5,247 bases of DNA, taken from NCBI GenBank assembly GCA_003509785.1, contig DOMY01000175.1, forward strand, positions 19,022 to 24,268, given 5' to 3'. Below the pieces are notes generated by a model. That model made no database searches. It was not told the DNA's origin and was given only the letters and a program-made list of their open reading frames with translations. Positions 1 to 5,247 of this stretch are shown here, in pieces (within the stretch, counting starts at the first letter, position 1; each line of letters begins with the position of its first letter). A program made the position numbers and the translations under genes. Source of the DNA: Gemmobacter sp. Its GTDB lineage: Bacteria > Pseudomonadota > Alphaproteobacteria > Rhodobacterales > Rhodobacteraceae.

Positions 1-87
1 CCCGCCGTGATGAAGCGCCCGGTGATCGACACGGGCGAAAAGCTGTTGCTGGGCTGGGGCGATGACGTGCAGGCCGCACTTCTGTAA
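1..87 (+). CDS. C-terminal end of a probable ArsC/Spx-family reductase (partial)
   Basis: An open frame enters from the left edge in frame 1 and ends at TAA (85-87), giving 28 residues. The readable end includes PAVMKRPVIDTGEKLLLGW. The block P-x-[VIL]-[MI]-K-R-P-[VI] followed by a short turn, a hydrophobic strand ending in G-[WF], and a final short helix matches the C-terminal thioredoxin-like region of the ArsC/Spx/YffB family, where the Arg of the KRP motif lies near the active site. Members are small cytoplasmic proteins using glutathione or thioredoxin (arsenate reductase-like), but many, such as YffB, have no proven arsenate activity, so no gene symbol is given. The CxxC or CxxS active site lies outside the window, so the exact subfamily cannot be decided. 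The gene converges on the cold-shock gene, 88 bases away. Confidence 0.6.
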   Translation, partial: PAVMKRPVIDTGEKLLLGWGDDVQAALL

Positions 88-119
88 TCCGGCCAGAATA
101 CGCCACCGATCCGCATGTG

Positions 120-142
120 AAAACGGCCCCCGCAGGGGCCGT
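120..142 (-). terminator. Rho-independent terminator of the cold-shock gene
   Basis: An 8-bp perfect GC-rich stem, ACGGCCCC (123-130) with GGGGCCGT (135-142) and a 4-base loop, is followed on the minus strand by TTTT (positions 123-120). It lies 33 bases past the cold-shock stop codon. On the plus strand no T-run follows the stem, so it probably acts mainly for the minus-strand gene, although the hairpin could also protect the 3' end of the convergent plus-strand transcript. Confidence 0.7.
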
Positions 143-175
143 GATCCGGCACTTTGCCTGTAAGGTGCGCGTGAA

Positions 176-382
176 TTACAGCAGGCGCAGGTCGCTGGCC
201 GAAGCACGGCCATCGCGGCCGGATTGCAGTTCGTAACCGATTTTCTGGTTGTCGTTCAGGCCCTTCAGGCCAGCCCGCTCTACGGCAGAGATATGCACGA
301 AGATATCCTTACCGCCGTCATCGGGGGCAATGAAGCCATATCCCTTTGTGTCGTTGAACCATTTCACGGTGCCGGTCGGCAT
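176..382 (-). CDS. Cold-shock domain protein (CspA family)
   Basis: A 68-residue protein, the usual length for a single cold-shock domain of the OB-fold type. It begins MPTGTVKWFNDTKGYGFI and carries both nucleic-acid binding motifs: RNP1 (KGYGFI, residues 13-18) and RNP2 (DIFVHIS, residues 26-32), with the conserved aromatic residues W8, F9, Y15, F17, F28 and H30. Such proteins bind single-stranded RNA and DNA in the cytoplasm and act as RNA chaperones; some are cold-induced, others constitutive or stationary-phase. The sequence alone does not say which. The start ATG (380-382) has a good ribosome binding site, AAGGAG at 390-395, seven bases upstream. The gene is monocistronic: thrS ends 218 bases upstream with its own terminator, and a hairpin terminator follows. 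The symbol is left blank because paralogues (cspA to cspE) cannot be told apart here. Confidence 0.96.
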   Translation of the reverse strand: MPTGTVKWFNDTKGYGFIAPDDGGKDIFVHISAVERAGLKGLNDNQKIGYELQSGRDGRASASDLRLL

Positions 383-431
383 TCCGTCTCTCCTTCATCA
401 GACATCCCGGGGCGAGATTGCCGCGGGCCGT

Positions 432-459
432 GCAGCCAGGTCTTCCAAGGTCCGGCTGC
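432..459 (-). other. Possible hairpin in the cold-shock gene leader
   Basis: GCAGCC (432-437) and GGCTGC (454-459) are inverted, giving a 6-bp GC-rich stem with a 16-base loop about 50-75 bases upstream of the cold-shock start codon. If transcription starts upstream of 459 this would lie in the 5' untranslated leader. Leaders of cspA-type mRNAs are known to fold and control translation with temperature, but no family of leader RNA is recognised here and a stem this short can arise by chance. The rest of the 383-533 gap shows no convincing promoter by eye. Confidence 0.25.
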
Positions 460-519
460 CTGGTGTCAGGAGGCGGTCGAAAGTCTGTCGTCACAGGGAA
501 ATGATGCCATGCCCAAATC

Positions 520-564
520 AAAAAGCAAGAATTTTGGTTGGGCAATGCGCATCTGCCCAACCAA
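520..564 (-). terminator. Rho-independent terminator of thrS
   Basis: An 11-bp perfect stem, TTGGTTGGGCA (534-544) with TGCCCAACCAA (554-564) and a 9-base loop, begins 36 bases past the thrS stop codon. On the minus strand it is followed by a T-containing stretch (AATTCTTGCTTTTT, 533-520) rather than an immediate pure T-run, so the U-tract is imperfect. No T-run follows on the plus strand, so the direction fits thrS. It separates thrS from the cold-shock gene downstream on the same strand. Confidence 0.7.
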
Positions 565-600
565 CTGATTTCAAGCGGTATTTCAACATTATGCCCGTTT

Positions 601-2538
601 TCAGGGCATTTGTGCCGCTGTTGCCAGCTCTGCTGTGATGGCATCCAGCGTGGCAGTTTCGGTGCGGTTTTCGCCCAGACGGCGCACCGAAACCGTGCGT
701 TCTTCGACCTCTTTCATACCGATGGCCAGGATGACCGGCACCTTGCCCACCGAATGTTCGCGCACCTTGTAATTGATCTTCTCGTTGCGCGTATCGGCCT
801 CGGCCCGGATGCCGCGTGCCTTCAGCGCGGCCACCACTTCGCGGACATAATCATCCGCATCCGACACGATGGAGGCCACAACCACCTGACGCGGCGCCAG
901 CCAGAACGGCAGCTTGCCCGCATAGTTCTCGATCAGGATGCCGATGAACCGCTCGAACGATCCCAGAACCGCGCGGTGCAGCATGACCGGGCGGTGCTTC
1001 GCGCCATCTTCGCCCACATATTCGGCATCCAGCCGCACCGGCAGGTTGAAATCGGCCTGGAAGGTGCCGCACTGCCATTCGCGGCCGATGGCATCGGTCA
1101 GCTTGAAATCCAGCTTGGGGCCGTAGAAGGCGCCGTCGCCCTCGTTCACCTCATAGGGCAGGCCCAGGCCTTCGATGGCCTTCTGCAGCGCGTTCTCCGC
1201 CTTGTCCCACACCTCATCCGAACCCACGCGCACATCCGGACGGGTGCTGAGCTTGATGTCGAACTTTTCGAACCCGAGATCGCGATAGACCGAGGACAGC
1301 AGGCTGATGAACCCCGCGCATTCCGCCTCGATCTGGTCTTCGGTGCAGAAGATATGCGCATCATCTTGCGTGAAGCCGCGCACCCGCATCAGCCCGTGCA
1401 TCGAGCCAGAGCTTTCATAGCGGTGGCAAGACCCGAACTCGGCCAGACGCAGCGGCAGATCACGGTAGGATTTCAGGCCCTGATTATAGATCTGCACATG
1501 GCAGGGGCAGTTCATCGGTTTCAGCGCATTGATGCGCTTTTCCTTCGCGCCTTCCTCGTCGACCTCGACGATGAACATGTTCTCGCGATAGGCTTCCCAA
1601 TGGCCGGATTTCTCCCACAGGATGCGGTCCACCACCTGCGGCGTCTTGATTTCCTTGTAGTCATATTCGCGCAGCCGCTTGCGCATGTAATCTTCCAGCA
1701 TCCGGTAGACGGTCCAGCCGTTGGGGTGCCAGAACACCATGCCCGGCGCCTCTTCCTGGATGTGGAACAGGTCCATCTCGCGGCCCAGCTTGCGGTGGTC
1801 GCGTTTCGCCGCTTCCTCCAGCATGGTCATATGCGCCTTCAGATCCTCGCGGTTCTTGAAGGCCACGCCATAGATGCGCTGCAGCATCGGGCGCGAGGCA
1901 TCGCCCAGCCAATAGGCGCCGGCCACATGCGTCAGCTTGAAGGCATCGGCGGGCACCTGGCCCGTATGCTGCAGATGCGGCCCCCGGCACAGATCCTGCC
2001 AGTTGCCATGCCAGTACATGCGGATATCTTCGCCTTCGGGAATCCGGTCCAGCAGCTCCAGCTTGAAGGGCTCGCCGCGGCCACGGTAATATTCCACCGC
2101 GCGGGCACGCTCCCACAGCTCGGTTTTCACCGGCTCGCGGGCGTTGATGATCTGTTTCATCCGCGCTTCGATCTGGCCCAGATCTTCGGGCGTGAACGGC
2201 TCTGCCCGGTCGAAATCATAGAACCAGCCGTAATCGCGCACCGGGCCGATGGTCACCTTCACATCCGGCCAGATTTCCTGCGCCGCCCGCGCCATGATAT
2301 GCGCCAGATCATGCCGGATCAGTTCCAGCGCCTGCGCATCATCCTGCATGGTGTGAATGGCGATGGTGGCGTCTGCCGGGATCGGCCATTGCAGATCCCA
2401 GTGCTGGCCGTTCACCGTGGCACTGATCGCCTTTTTCGCAAGGCTGGTGGAAATGGCGGCGGCCACTTCGGCAGGCGTCACGCCAGCCGCGTAATCGCGC
2501 TTGTTGCCATCGGGGAAAGTAAGGGAAATCTGGCTCAT
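601..2538 (-). CDS. thrS: Threonyl-tRNA synthetase
   Basis: Class II aminoacyl-tRNA synthetase of 645 residues, the normal bacterial length, that joins threonine to tRNA-Thr in the cytoplasm using ATP. Domains in order: TGS domain (about 1-63); SAD editing domain (about 65-225) with its HxxxH motif (H76, H80) and the CxxxH of DLCRGPHL (C184, H188), which clears mischarged Ser-tRNA-Thr; class II catalytic core (about 245-540); anticodon-binding domain (about 546-640). The zinc ligands that read threonine are present: C344 (KPMNCP), H395 (DDAHIFC) and H521 (MLHRAVLGSFERF). Motif 2 (CHRYE, Arg 373) and motif 3 (GSFERF, Arg 530) are intact. The start ATG (2536-2538) has AGGAG at 2546-2550, seven bases upstream. 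It is transcribed alone, divergent from the alpha/beta hydrolase gene and ended by a hairpin at 534-564. No damage or odd features are seen. Confidence 0.99.
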   Translation of the reverse strand: MSQISLTFPDGNKRDYAAGVTPAEVAAAISTSLAKKAISATVNGQHWDLQWPIPADATIAIHTMQDDAQALELIRHDLAHIMARAAQEIWPDVKVTIGPVRDYGWFYDFDRAEPFTPEDLGQIEARMKQIINAREPVKTELWERARAVEYYRGRGEPFKLELLDRIPEGEDIRMYWHGNWQDLCRGPHLQHTGQVPADAFKLTHVAGAYWLGDASRPMLQRIYGVAFKNREDLKAHMTMLEEAAKRDHRKLGREMDLFHIQEEAPGMVFWHPNGWTVYRMLEDYMRKRLREYDYKEIKTPQVVDRILWEKSGHWEAYRENMFIVEVDEEGAKEKRINALKPMNCPCHVQIYNQGLKSYRDLPLRLAEFGSCHRYESSGSMHGLMRVRGFTQDDAHIFCTEDQIEAECAGFISLLSSVYRDLGFEKFDIKLSTRPDVRVGSDEVWDKAENALQKAIEGLGLPYEVNEGDGAFYGPKLDFKLTDAIGREWQCGTFQADFNLPVRLDAEYVGEDGAKHRPVMLHRAVLGSFERFIGILIENYAGKLPFWLAPRQVVVASIVSDADDYVREVVAALKARGIRAEADTRNEKINYKVREHSVGKVPVILAIGMKEVEERTVSVRRLGENRTETATLDAITAELATAAQMP

Positions 2539-2598
2539 GGCCTAGCTCCTCGTCGGTCTGGCGCCCACGGAACGCCCGGTTGCGGGTATGGTCGCGCC

Positions 2599-2627
2599 GG
2601 TTTGCCGCCAGATGCGCCCGGCGTCAA
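2599..2627 (-). promoter_or_regulatory. Possible sigma-70-type promoter for thrS
   Basis: On the minus strand, TTGACG (2627-2622) matches five of six bases of the -35 consensus and is preceded by C, as in many alphaproteobacterial promoters. Seventeen bases on lies CAAACC (2604-2599), a poor -10 match. This would give a thrS leader of roughly 50-55 bases. The -35 is good but the -10 weak, so it is tentative. No clear promoter was found for the divergent hydrolase in the same 161-base gap. Confidence 0.3.
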
Positions 2628-2690
2628 GCCGCAGGGCGCAGGTTCTTGCGGGCAGTGGCGCGCTCTGGCAGGGTCTGGCCGCAATCGAAC

Positions 2691-2695
2691 GGGGA
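2691..2695 (+). promoter_or_regulatory. Ribosome binding site deciding the hydrolase start
   Basis: GGGGA lies four bases upstream of the ATG at 2700, a short but usable spacing. It supports this ATG over the in-frame ATG at 2580, which would add 40 Arg-rich residues with no counterpart in the alpha/beta hydrolase fold and would use up most of the thrS divergent promoter region. Confidence 0.5.
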
Positions 2696-2699
2696 TCAC

Positions 2700-3449
2700 A
2701 TGCCGCAATTTCTTCACACGCCGCAGGGGCGGCGCATCGCCTATCACCAGACCGCAGGGCAGGGGCCGGGCGTGGTGTTCATCCACGGCTTCCGGTCGGA
2801 TATGAACGGCACCAAATCGGTGTTCCTGCAGGATTGGGCCGAACGCACGGGCCGCGCCTTCCTCAGGTTCGATTGTTCGGGGCATGGCCAGTCGGACGGT
2901 GATTTCTTCGAGGGCTGCATCGGCGATTGGGCGGCGGATGCCATGGCGGCGATTGCCACGCTGACCAGCGGCCCGCAGATCCTGCTCGGCTCTTCCATGG
3001 GCGGCTGGCTGTCGCTGCTGGTGGCCCGGGCTATGCCGGAGCGGATCGCAGGCTTTGTCGGCATCGCCGCCGCGCCGGATTTCACCGAAGACAGCATGTG
3101 GGCCAGCTTTACCGATGCGCAGAAGGCCGAACTGGCCGCGCAGGGGCGGGTCGCGCTGCCCAGCGATTATTCCGCCGATCCCTATATCATCACCCGCCGC
3201 CTGATCGAGGATGGCCGCAGCCAGCTGGTGCTGCGCGATCCGCTGGCGCTACCCTTCCCGGTGCGTCTGCTGCAGGGCACGGCGGATGTGGATGTGCCGC
3301 CTGCCGTGGCACTGCGCCTGCTGGATCACGCCTCCAGCCCGGATATGCGGCTGCTGCTGGTCAAGGGTGCGGATCACCGCTTTTCCACGCCAGAGTGCCT
3401 GGATCTGATCGCCGCGACCGTGGCCGAGGTTGCCGGTCTGGCCGCATGA
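2700..3449 (+). CDS. Alpha/beta hydrolase, ABHD10-like (putative thioesterase/esterase)
   Basis: A 249-residue single-domain alpha/beta hydrolase. After a short N-terminal strand pair comes the oxyanion-hole motif HGFRSD (29-34), then the nucleophile elbow GSSMGG (97-102) with Ser99, the acid in the GTADVDVP block (Asp196) and the base in GADHRFS (His226): a complete Ser-Asp-His triad. The elbow GSSxGGW, the PSDYS segment (154-158), the RLLQG strand (189-193) and the final DHR closely follow my memory of human mitochondrial ABHD10, which acts as an S-depalmitoylase (acyl-protein thioesterase) and acyl-glucuronide esterase. A thioesterase or carboxylesterase activity is therefore plausible, but the bacterial substrate is unknown. 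There is no signal peptide, so it should be cytoplasmic. The ATG at 2700 was chosen over an in-frame ATG 40 codons upstream because homology starts just after it and GGGGA precedes it. It is convergent with phaZ; its stop codon sits inside the shared terminator. Confidence 0.92.
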   Translation: MPQFLHTPQGRRIAYHQTAGQGPGVVFIHGFRSDMNGTKSVFLQDWAERTGRAFLRFDCSGHGQSDGDFFEGCIGDWAADAMAAIATLTSGPQILLGSSMGGWLSLLVARAMPERIAGFVGIAAAPDFTEDSMWASFTDAQKAELAAQGRVALPSDYSADPYIITRRLIEDGRSQLVLRDPLALPFPVRLLQGTADVDVPPAVALRLLDHASSPDMRLLLVKGADHRFSTPECLDLIAATVAEVAGLAA

Positions 3450-3485
3450 AAAAAAGGGGCGCCAGTGGCGCCCCTTTTTTTCATG
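3445..3485. terminator. Bidirectional terminator between the hydrolase and phaZ genes
   Basis: CATGAAAAAAAGGGGCGCC (3445-3463) is exactly complementary, as an inverted repeat, to GGCGCCCCTTTTTTTCATG (3467-3485), giving a 19-bp perfect stem with a 3-base loop. The GC core is 8 bp (3456-3463 with 3467-3474), flanked by seven A on one side and seven T on the other. It therefore works as a classical terminator in both directions. The hydrolase stop TGA (3447-3449) lies inside the left arm, and the phaZ stop is 14 bases beyond the right arm. Confidence 0.95.
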
Positions 3486-3499
3486 GACCTGCGCCAGTC

Positions 3500-4855
3500 T
3501 CAGGCGCCGGGATTGCTCGATGCCAGCTTGATCGCCGCCTTGCGGGCCGGGGTGGCGGCGGCGGGAGCCTCTGCCGGTGCGGCGGCTGCGGGCGCTTCCT
3601 GCGGGGCAGGGGCGGCGCTGGCCGGGCCGGAATTGGCGTCGATGAAGTTCAGCACCAGAGGCCGGATGTTCAGGCGCCAGCTGCGGCCCGCAAAGATGCC
3701 GTAATGCCCGGCACCCGGTTCCAGATGCGCGGCTTTCTTGCTGTCGGGCAGGTTGGTCAGCAGCTTCAGCGCGGCAAGGCACTGGCCGGGGGCGGAAATG
3801 TCATCCTTCTCGCCCTCCACGATCTTCACTGCGATATCGGTGATCGCGCCCAGATCCACCTTCTTGCCCGCCACGACAAATTCGTTGCGCGCGATTTCGC
3901 GGTTCTTGAACACCCGCTCCACCGTCGACAGGTAGAATTCGGCCGACATGTCCATCACCGCCAGATATTCGTCGTAAAAGCGGTTATGGGCATCGTGATC
4001 CGAAGCCTCGCCCCGCGCGACGCGGGTGATCTGGTCCGTGAACGCCTTCGAATGACGCTCGGCATTCATCGACATGAACGAGGCCAGCTGCAGCAGGCCC
4101 GGATAGACCAGCCGCCCGGCGCCCTGATATTTGAACCCGACGCGCTGAATGGCCCATTGTTCCAGCTGGCCCATGGTCACGCGGCGGCCAAAATCCGTCA
4201 CCTCGGTTGCGGCGGCATCGGGATCGACCGGCCCGCCCATCAGCGTCAGCGACCGGGGCTGGGCCGAGGGATCTTCGGCGGCCAGATAGGCGGCGGCTGC
4301 CAGCGTCAGCGGCACCGGCTGGCAGATGGCCACCACATTGGTGTCCGGCCCCAGATGGCGCAGGAAATCCACCAGATACAGGGTGTAATCTTCCACATCG
4401 AACTTGCCCGCCGAAACCGGAATGTCGCGGGCATTGTGCCAGTCGGTCACATAAACATCGGCGTCTGGAAGCAGGCTGGCAATCGTCGGGCGCAGCAGGG
4501 TGGCATAGTGTCCCGACATCGGCGCCACGACCATGATCTTGCGCCGCATCGGTGCGCGCCGCCGCACATGGAAATGCACCAGATCGCCGAAGGGCTTTTC
4601 CACCACCGGCGTGATGTCCACCAGGTGATCCTGCCCATCCGGGCCGACGATGGACCGGATGCCCCAATCGGGCTTCGCCACCATGCGCGCAAAGGCGCGT
4701 TCCGTCACCTCGCCCCAGGCGGCGGTCAGCGCGACCATCGGGTTAGTGGACAGCGCAAATGCCGGGTAAGAGGCCATGGCCCGGGCCGTCGCCCCCAGCC
4801 ATTCATTTGTGTTGCGGGCAGTTTCCATAAGGTCATAAGTGGCCATATACTTCAT
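3500..4855 (-). CDS. phaZ: Intracellular polyhydroxyalkanoate depolymerase
   Basis: A 451-residue protein of the intracellular PHB depolymerase family (PhaZ1-like), which degrades native, amorphous PHA granules to hydroxyacyl products. It starts MKYMATYDLMETAR and has no signal peptide, unlike secreted PHA depolymerases. The family uses a cysteine nucleophile rather than serine: Cys178 lies in VVAICQP, with the acid in EGEKDDISAPGQ (Asp351 or Asp352) and His384 in GAGHYGIF, matching the Cys-Asp-His triad known from Cupriavidus necator PhaZa1. The core region VVAPMSGHYATLLRPT (109-124) and VTDWHNARD (136-144) are family hallmarks. The last 40 residues (about 411-451) are an Ala/Pro-rich tail ending in a short Lys-containing stretch. 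The ATG at 4853-4855 is preceded by AAGGAG (4861-4866); an in-frame ATG 28 codons upstream would swallow most of the control region and is rejected. It is divergent from phaC, 109 bases away, as in other Rhodobacterales pha loci. Confidence 0.97.
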   Translation of the reverse strand: MKYMATYDLMETARNTNEWLGATARAMASYPAFALSTNPMVALTAAWGEVTERAFARMVAKPDWGIRSIVGPDGQDHLVDITPVVEKPFGDLVHFHVRRRAPMRRKIMVVAPMSGHYATLLRPTIASLLPDADVYVTDWHNARDIPVSAGKFDVEDYTLYLVDFLRHLGPDTNVVAICQPVPLTLAAAAYLAAEDPSAQPRSLTLMGGPVDPDAAATEVTDFGRRVTMGQLEQWAIQRVGFKYQGAGRLVYPGLLQLASFMSMNAERHSKAFTDQITRVARGEASDHDAHNRFYDEYLAVMDMSAEFYLSTVERVFKNREIARNEFVVAGKKVDLGAITDIAVKIVEGEKDDISAPGQCLAALKLLTNLPDSKKAAHLEPGAGHYGIFAGRSWRLNIRPLVLNFIDANSGPASAAPAPQEAPAAAAPAEAPAAATPARKAAIKLASSNPGA

Positions 4856-4860
4856 GGCAT

Positions 4861-4866
4861 CTCCTT
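4861..4866 (-). promoter_or_regulatory. Ribosome binding site deciding the phaZ start
   Basis: AAGGAG on the minus strand, five bases before the ATG at 4853-4855. A second in-frame ATG three codons into the gene (MKYM) would be 14 bases from this site, which is too far, so the first Met is favoured. Confidence 0.75.
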
Positions 4867-4925
4867 GCCCGCCGGGACCGTGACCGCGCCACGCACCCCG
4901 GCCCGGCACCGGGAGGCAGGCGTAA

Positions 4926-4938
4926 TGCTGCAGTAGCA
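4926..4938. promoter_or_regulatory. TGC-rich near-palindrome, candidate PhaR operator
   Basis: TGCTGCAGTAGCA is a 13-base inverted repeat with a single mismatched pair (TGCT...AGCA arms around a CTGCAG core). It lies in the phaZ-phaC divergent region, 26 bases before the phaC start. PhaR, the PHA-responsive repressor of Paracoccus and Rhodobacter, is known to bind TGC-rich sites with CTGC and GCAG half-sites near pha genes. Here the half-sites are compressed compared with the described spaced form, so assignment to PhaR is an inference from position and composition. An AT-rich stretch (AAAATACTTTA, 4938-4948) directly beside it could contain a -10 element of phaC, so bound protein would block polymerase. 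Confidence 0.45.
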
Positions 4939-4947
4939 AAATACTTT

Positions 4948-4955
4948 AGGGGGGA
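4948..4955 (+). promoter_or_regulatory. Ribosome binding site of phaC
   Basis: AGGGGGGA ends nine bases before the phaC ATG (4965-4967). A stop codon TAG in the phaC frame overlaps it (4947-4949), so translation cannot begin further upstream and the start is effectively fixed. Confidence 0.8.
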
Positions 4956-4964
4956 AAGTGCATC

Positions 4965-5247
4965 ATGACAACTGAGACCAAGGACGCGGATGCACGGCTA
5001 GACCGTCTGAATGCCAATCTTGCAAGGGTGGAAGAGCTTTCAAAGCGGTTGACGTCAGCGCTAACACACCGGCGCAACGCCGATCCGTCGCTTCAGGGGC
5101 CCTCGCAAGAGGTCTATCTGAAGGCCGCAGCTGCCTATGTTGCGGAAATGATGCAGAACCCCTCGAAAATTCTGGAACACCAGATCGGCTACTGGGGAAA
5201 GAGCCTGAAACACTATGTCGAGGCCCAGCACACTCTCGTCAGGGGAG
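4965..5247 (+). CDS. phaC: Class I polyhydroxyalkanoate synthase, N-terminal part (runs off the window)
   Basis: An open frame of 94 codons continues past the right edge. It begins MTTETKDADARLDRLNANLA, and residues 45-93 (including YLKAAAAYVAEMMQNPSK and HQIGYWGKSLKHY) match the N-terminal region of alphaproteobacterial class I PHA synthases, where a QNP block is followed by an aromatic-rich Q-x-x-[YW]-W helix. PhaC joins (R)-3-hydroxyacyl-CoA units into polyester on the granule surface. The catalytic Cys-Asp-His domain lies beyond the window, so activity cannot be judged. Residues 11-35 form an amphipathic, heptad-like helix that may contribute to dimer or phasin contacts, as the N-terminal domain does in characterised enzymes. 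The start is fixed by an in-frame TAG at 4947-4949 and a purine-rich ribosome binding site. Its divergent neighbour phaZ supports the call. Confidence 0.92.
   Translation, partial: MTTETKDADARLDRLNANLARVEELSKRLTSALTHRRNADPSLQGPSQEVYLKAAAAYVAEMMQNPSKILEHQIGYWGKSLKHYVEAQHTLVRG

Noticed and set aside
149..168. Second small hairpin (GCACTTT with AAGGTGC) between the cold-shock stop and its terminator
   Set aside because: It needs a G-U pair on the plus strand and becomes a mismatch on the minus strand, which is the one transcribed here. No T-run follows, so it is probably chance.
2580..2699. A 40-residue N-terminal extension of the alpha/beta hydrolase from the ATG at 2580
   Set aside because: The added segment is Arg-rich without a signal-peptide pattern, covers the divergent promoter region, and family similarity starts just after the ATG at 2700, which has its own GGGGA.
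2539..2699. A threonine-responsive leader (T-box or operator-like) upstream of thrS
   Set aside because: No T-box consensus or tRNA-like stem is visible, T-boxes are not typical of alphaproteobacteria, and the thrS leader predicted from the possible promoter is only about 50 bases.
538..2805. A 755-codon open frame antisense to thrS
   Set aside because: It lies opposite a clear thrS and has the His/Arg/Gln-rich composition expected from the reverse complement of a GC-rich gene whose codons avoid TTA, CTA and TCA. No domain is recognisable, and thrS explains the region fully.
2927..4936. A 669-codon open frame covering the hydrolase in another frame and the antisense of phaZ
   Set aside because: It crosses the strong bidirectional terminator at 3445-3485, changes composition abruptly there, and shows no domain. 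It is a by-product of high GC content.
4856..4939. A 28-residue N-terminal extension of PhaZ
   Set aside because: It would place coding sequence over the ribosome binding site at 4861-4866 and over the candidate operator, and MKYMATYDLMETAR is the expected start of the family in this group.
1..5247. CRISPR array, insertion sequence, tRNA gene, toxin-antitoxin or defence genes
   Set aside because: No direct repeats with spacers, transposase motifs, terminal inverted repeats, tRNA-like cloverleaf or defence-type domains were seen. The window reads as core housekeeping and carbon-storage genes.

Overview
The window is GC-rich, with strong G/C preference at third codon positions. Its gene content and wording point to an alphaproteobacterium, most likely of the Rhodobacteraceae (Rhodobacter/Paracoccus-like). 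The best clue is the phaZ / phaC divergent pair at the right end, typical of the phaZ-phaCPR locus of that group. The N-terminus of PhaC and the PhaZ sequence also read like Rhodobacterales proteins. The genus is an inference.

Layout from left to right: (1) the last 28 codons of a plus-strand gene, probably an ArsC/Spx-family reductase (1-87). (2) A minus-strand cold-shock protein gene (176-382) with its own hairpin terminator at 120-142. (3) A 218-base gap (383-600) holding the csp leader and a strong hairpin that terminates thrS. (4) thrS, threonyl-tRNA synthetase, minus strand (601-2538), complete with all catalytic and editing residues. (5) A 161-base divergent intergenic region with a possible thrS promoter. 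(6) A plus-strand alpha/beta hydrolase of the ABHD10-like type (2700-3449). (7) A 19-bp perfect-stem bidirectional terminator (3445-3485) that includes the hydrolase stop codon and separates it from the convergent phaZ. (8) phaZ, intracellular polyhydroxyalkanoate depolymerase, minus strand (3500-4855). (9) A 109-base divergent control region with a TGC-rich near-palindrome resembling a PhaR operator. (10) The first 94 codons of phaC, class I PHA synthase, plus strand, running off the window.

Functionally, the right third is a carbon-storage locus: PhaC polymerises (R)-3-hydroxyacyl-CoA into granules and PhaZ mobilises them, with the shared intergenic region a natural point of co-regulation. 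The left two thirds are housekeeping genes (cold-shock RNA chaperone, tRNA charging) plus an uncharacterised serine hydrolase. Every stretch longer than 300 bases is accounted for by a gene. I found no sign of a mobile element, CRISPR array, tRNA or unfamiliar multi-gene system; the observations worth a second look are regulatory structures and a low-complexity tail on PhaZ.
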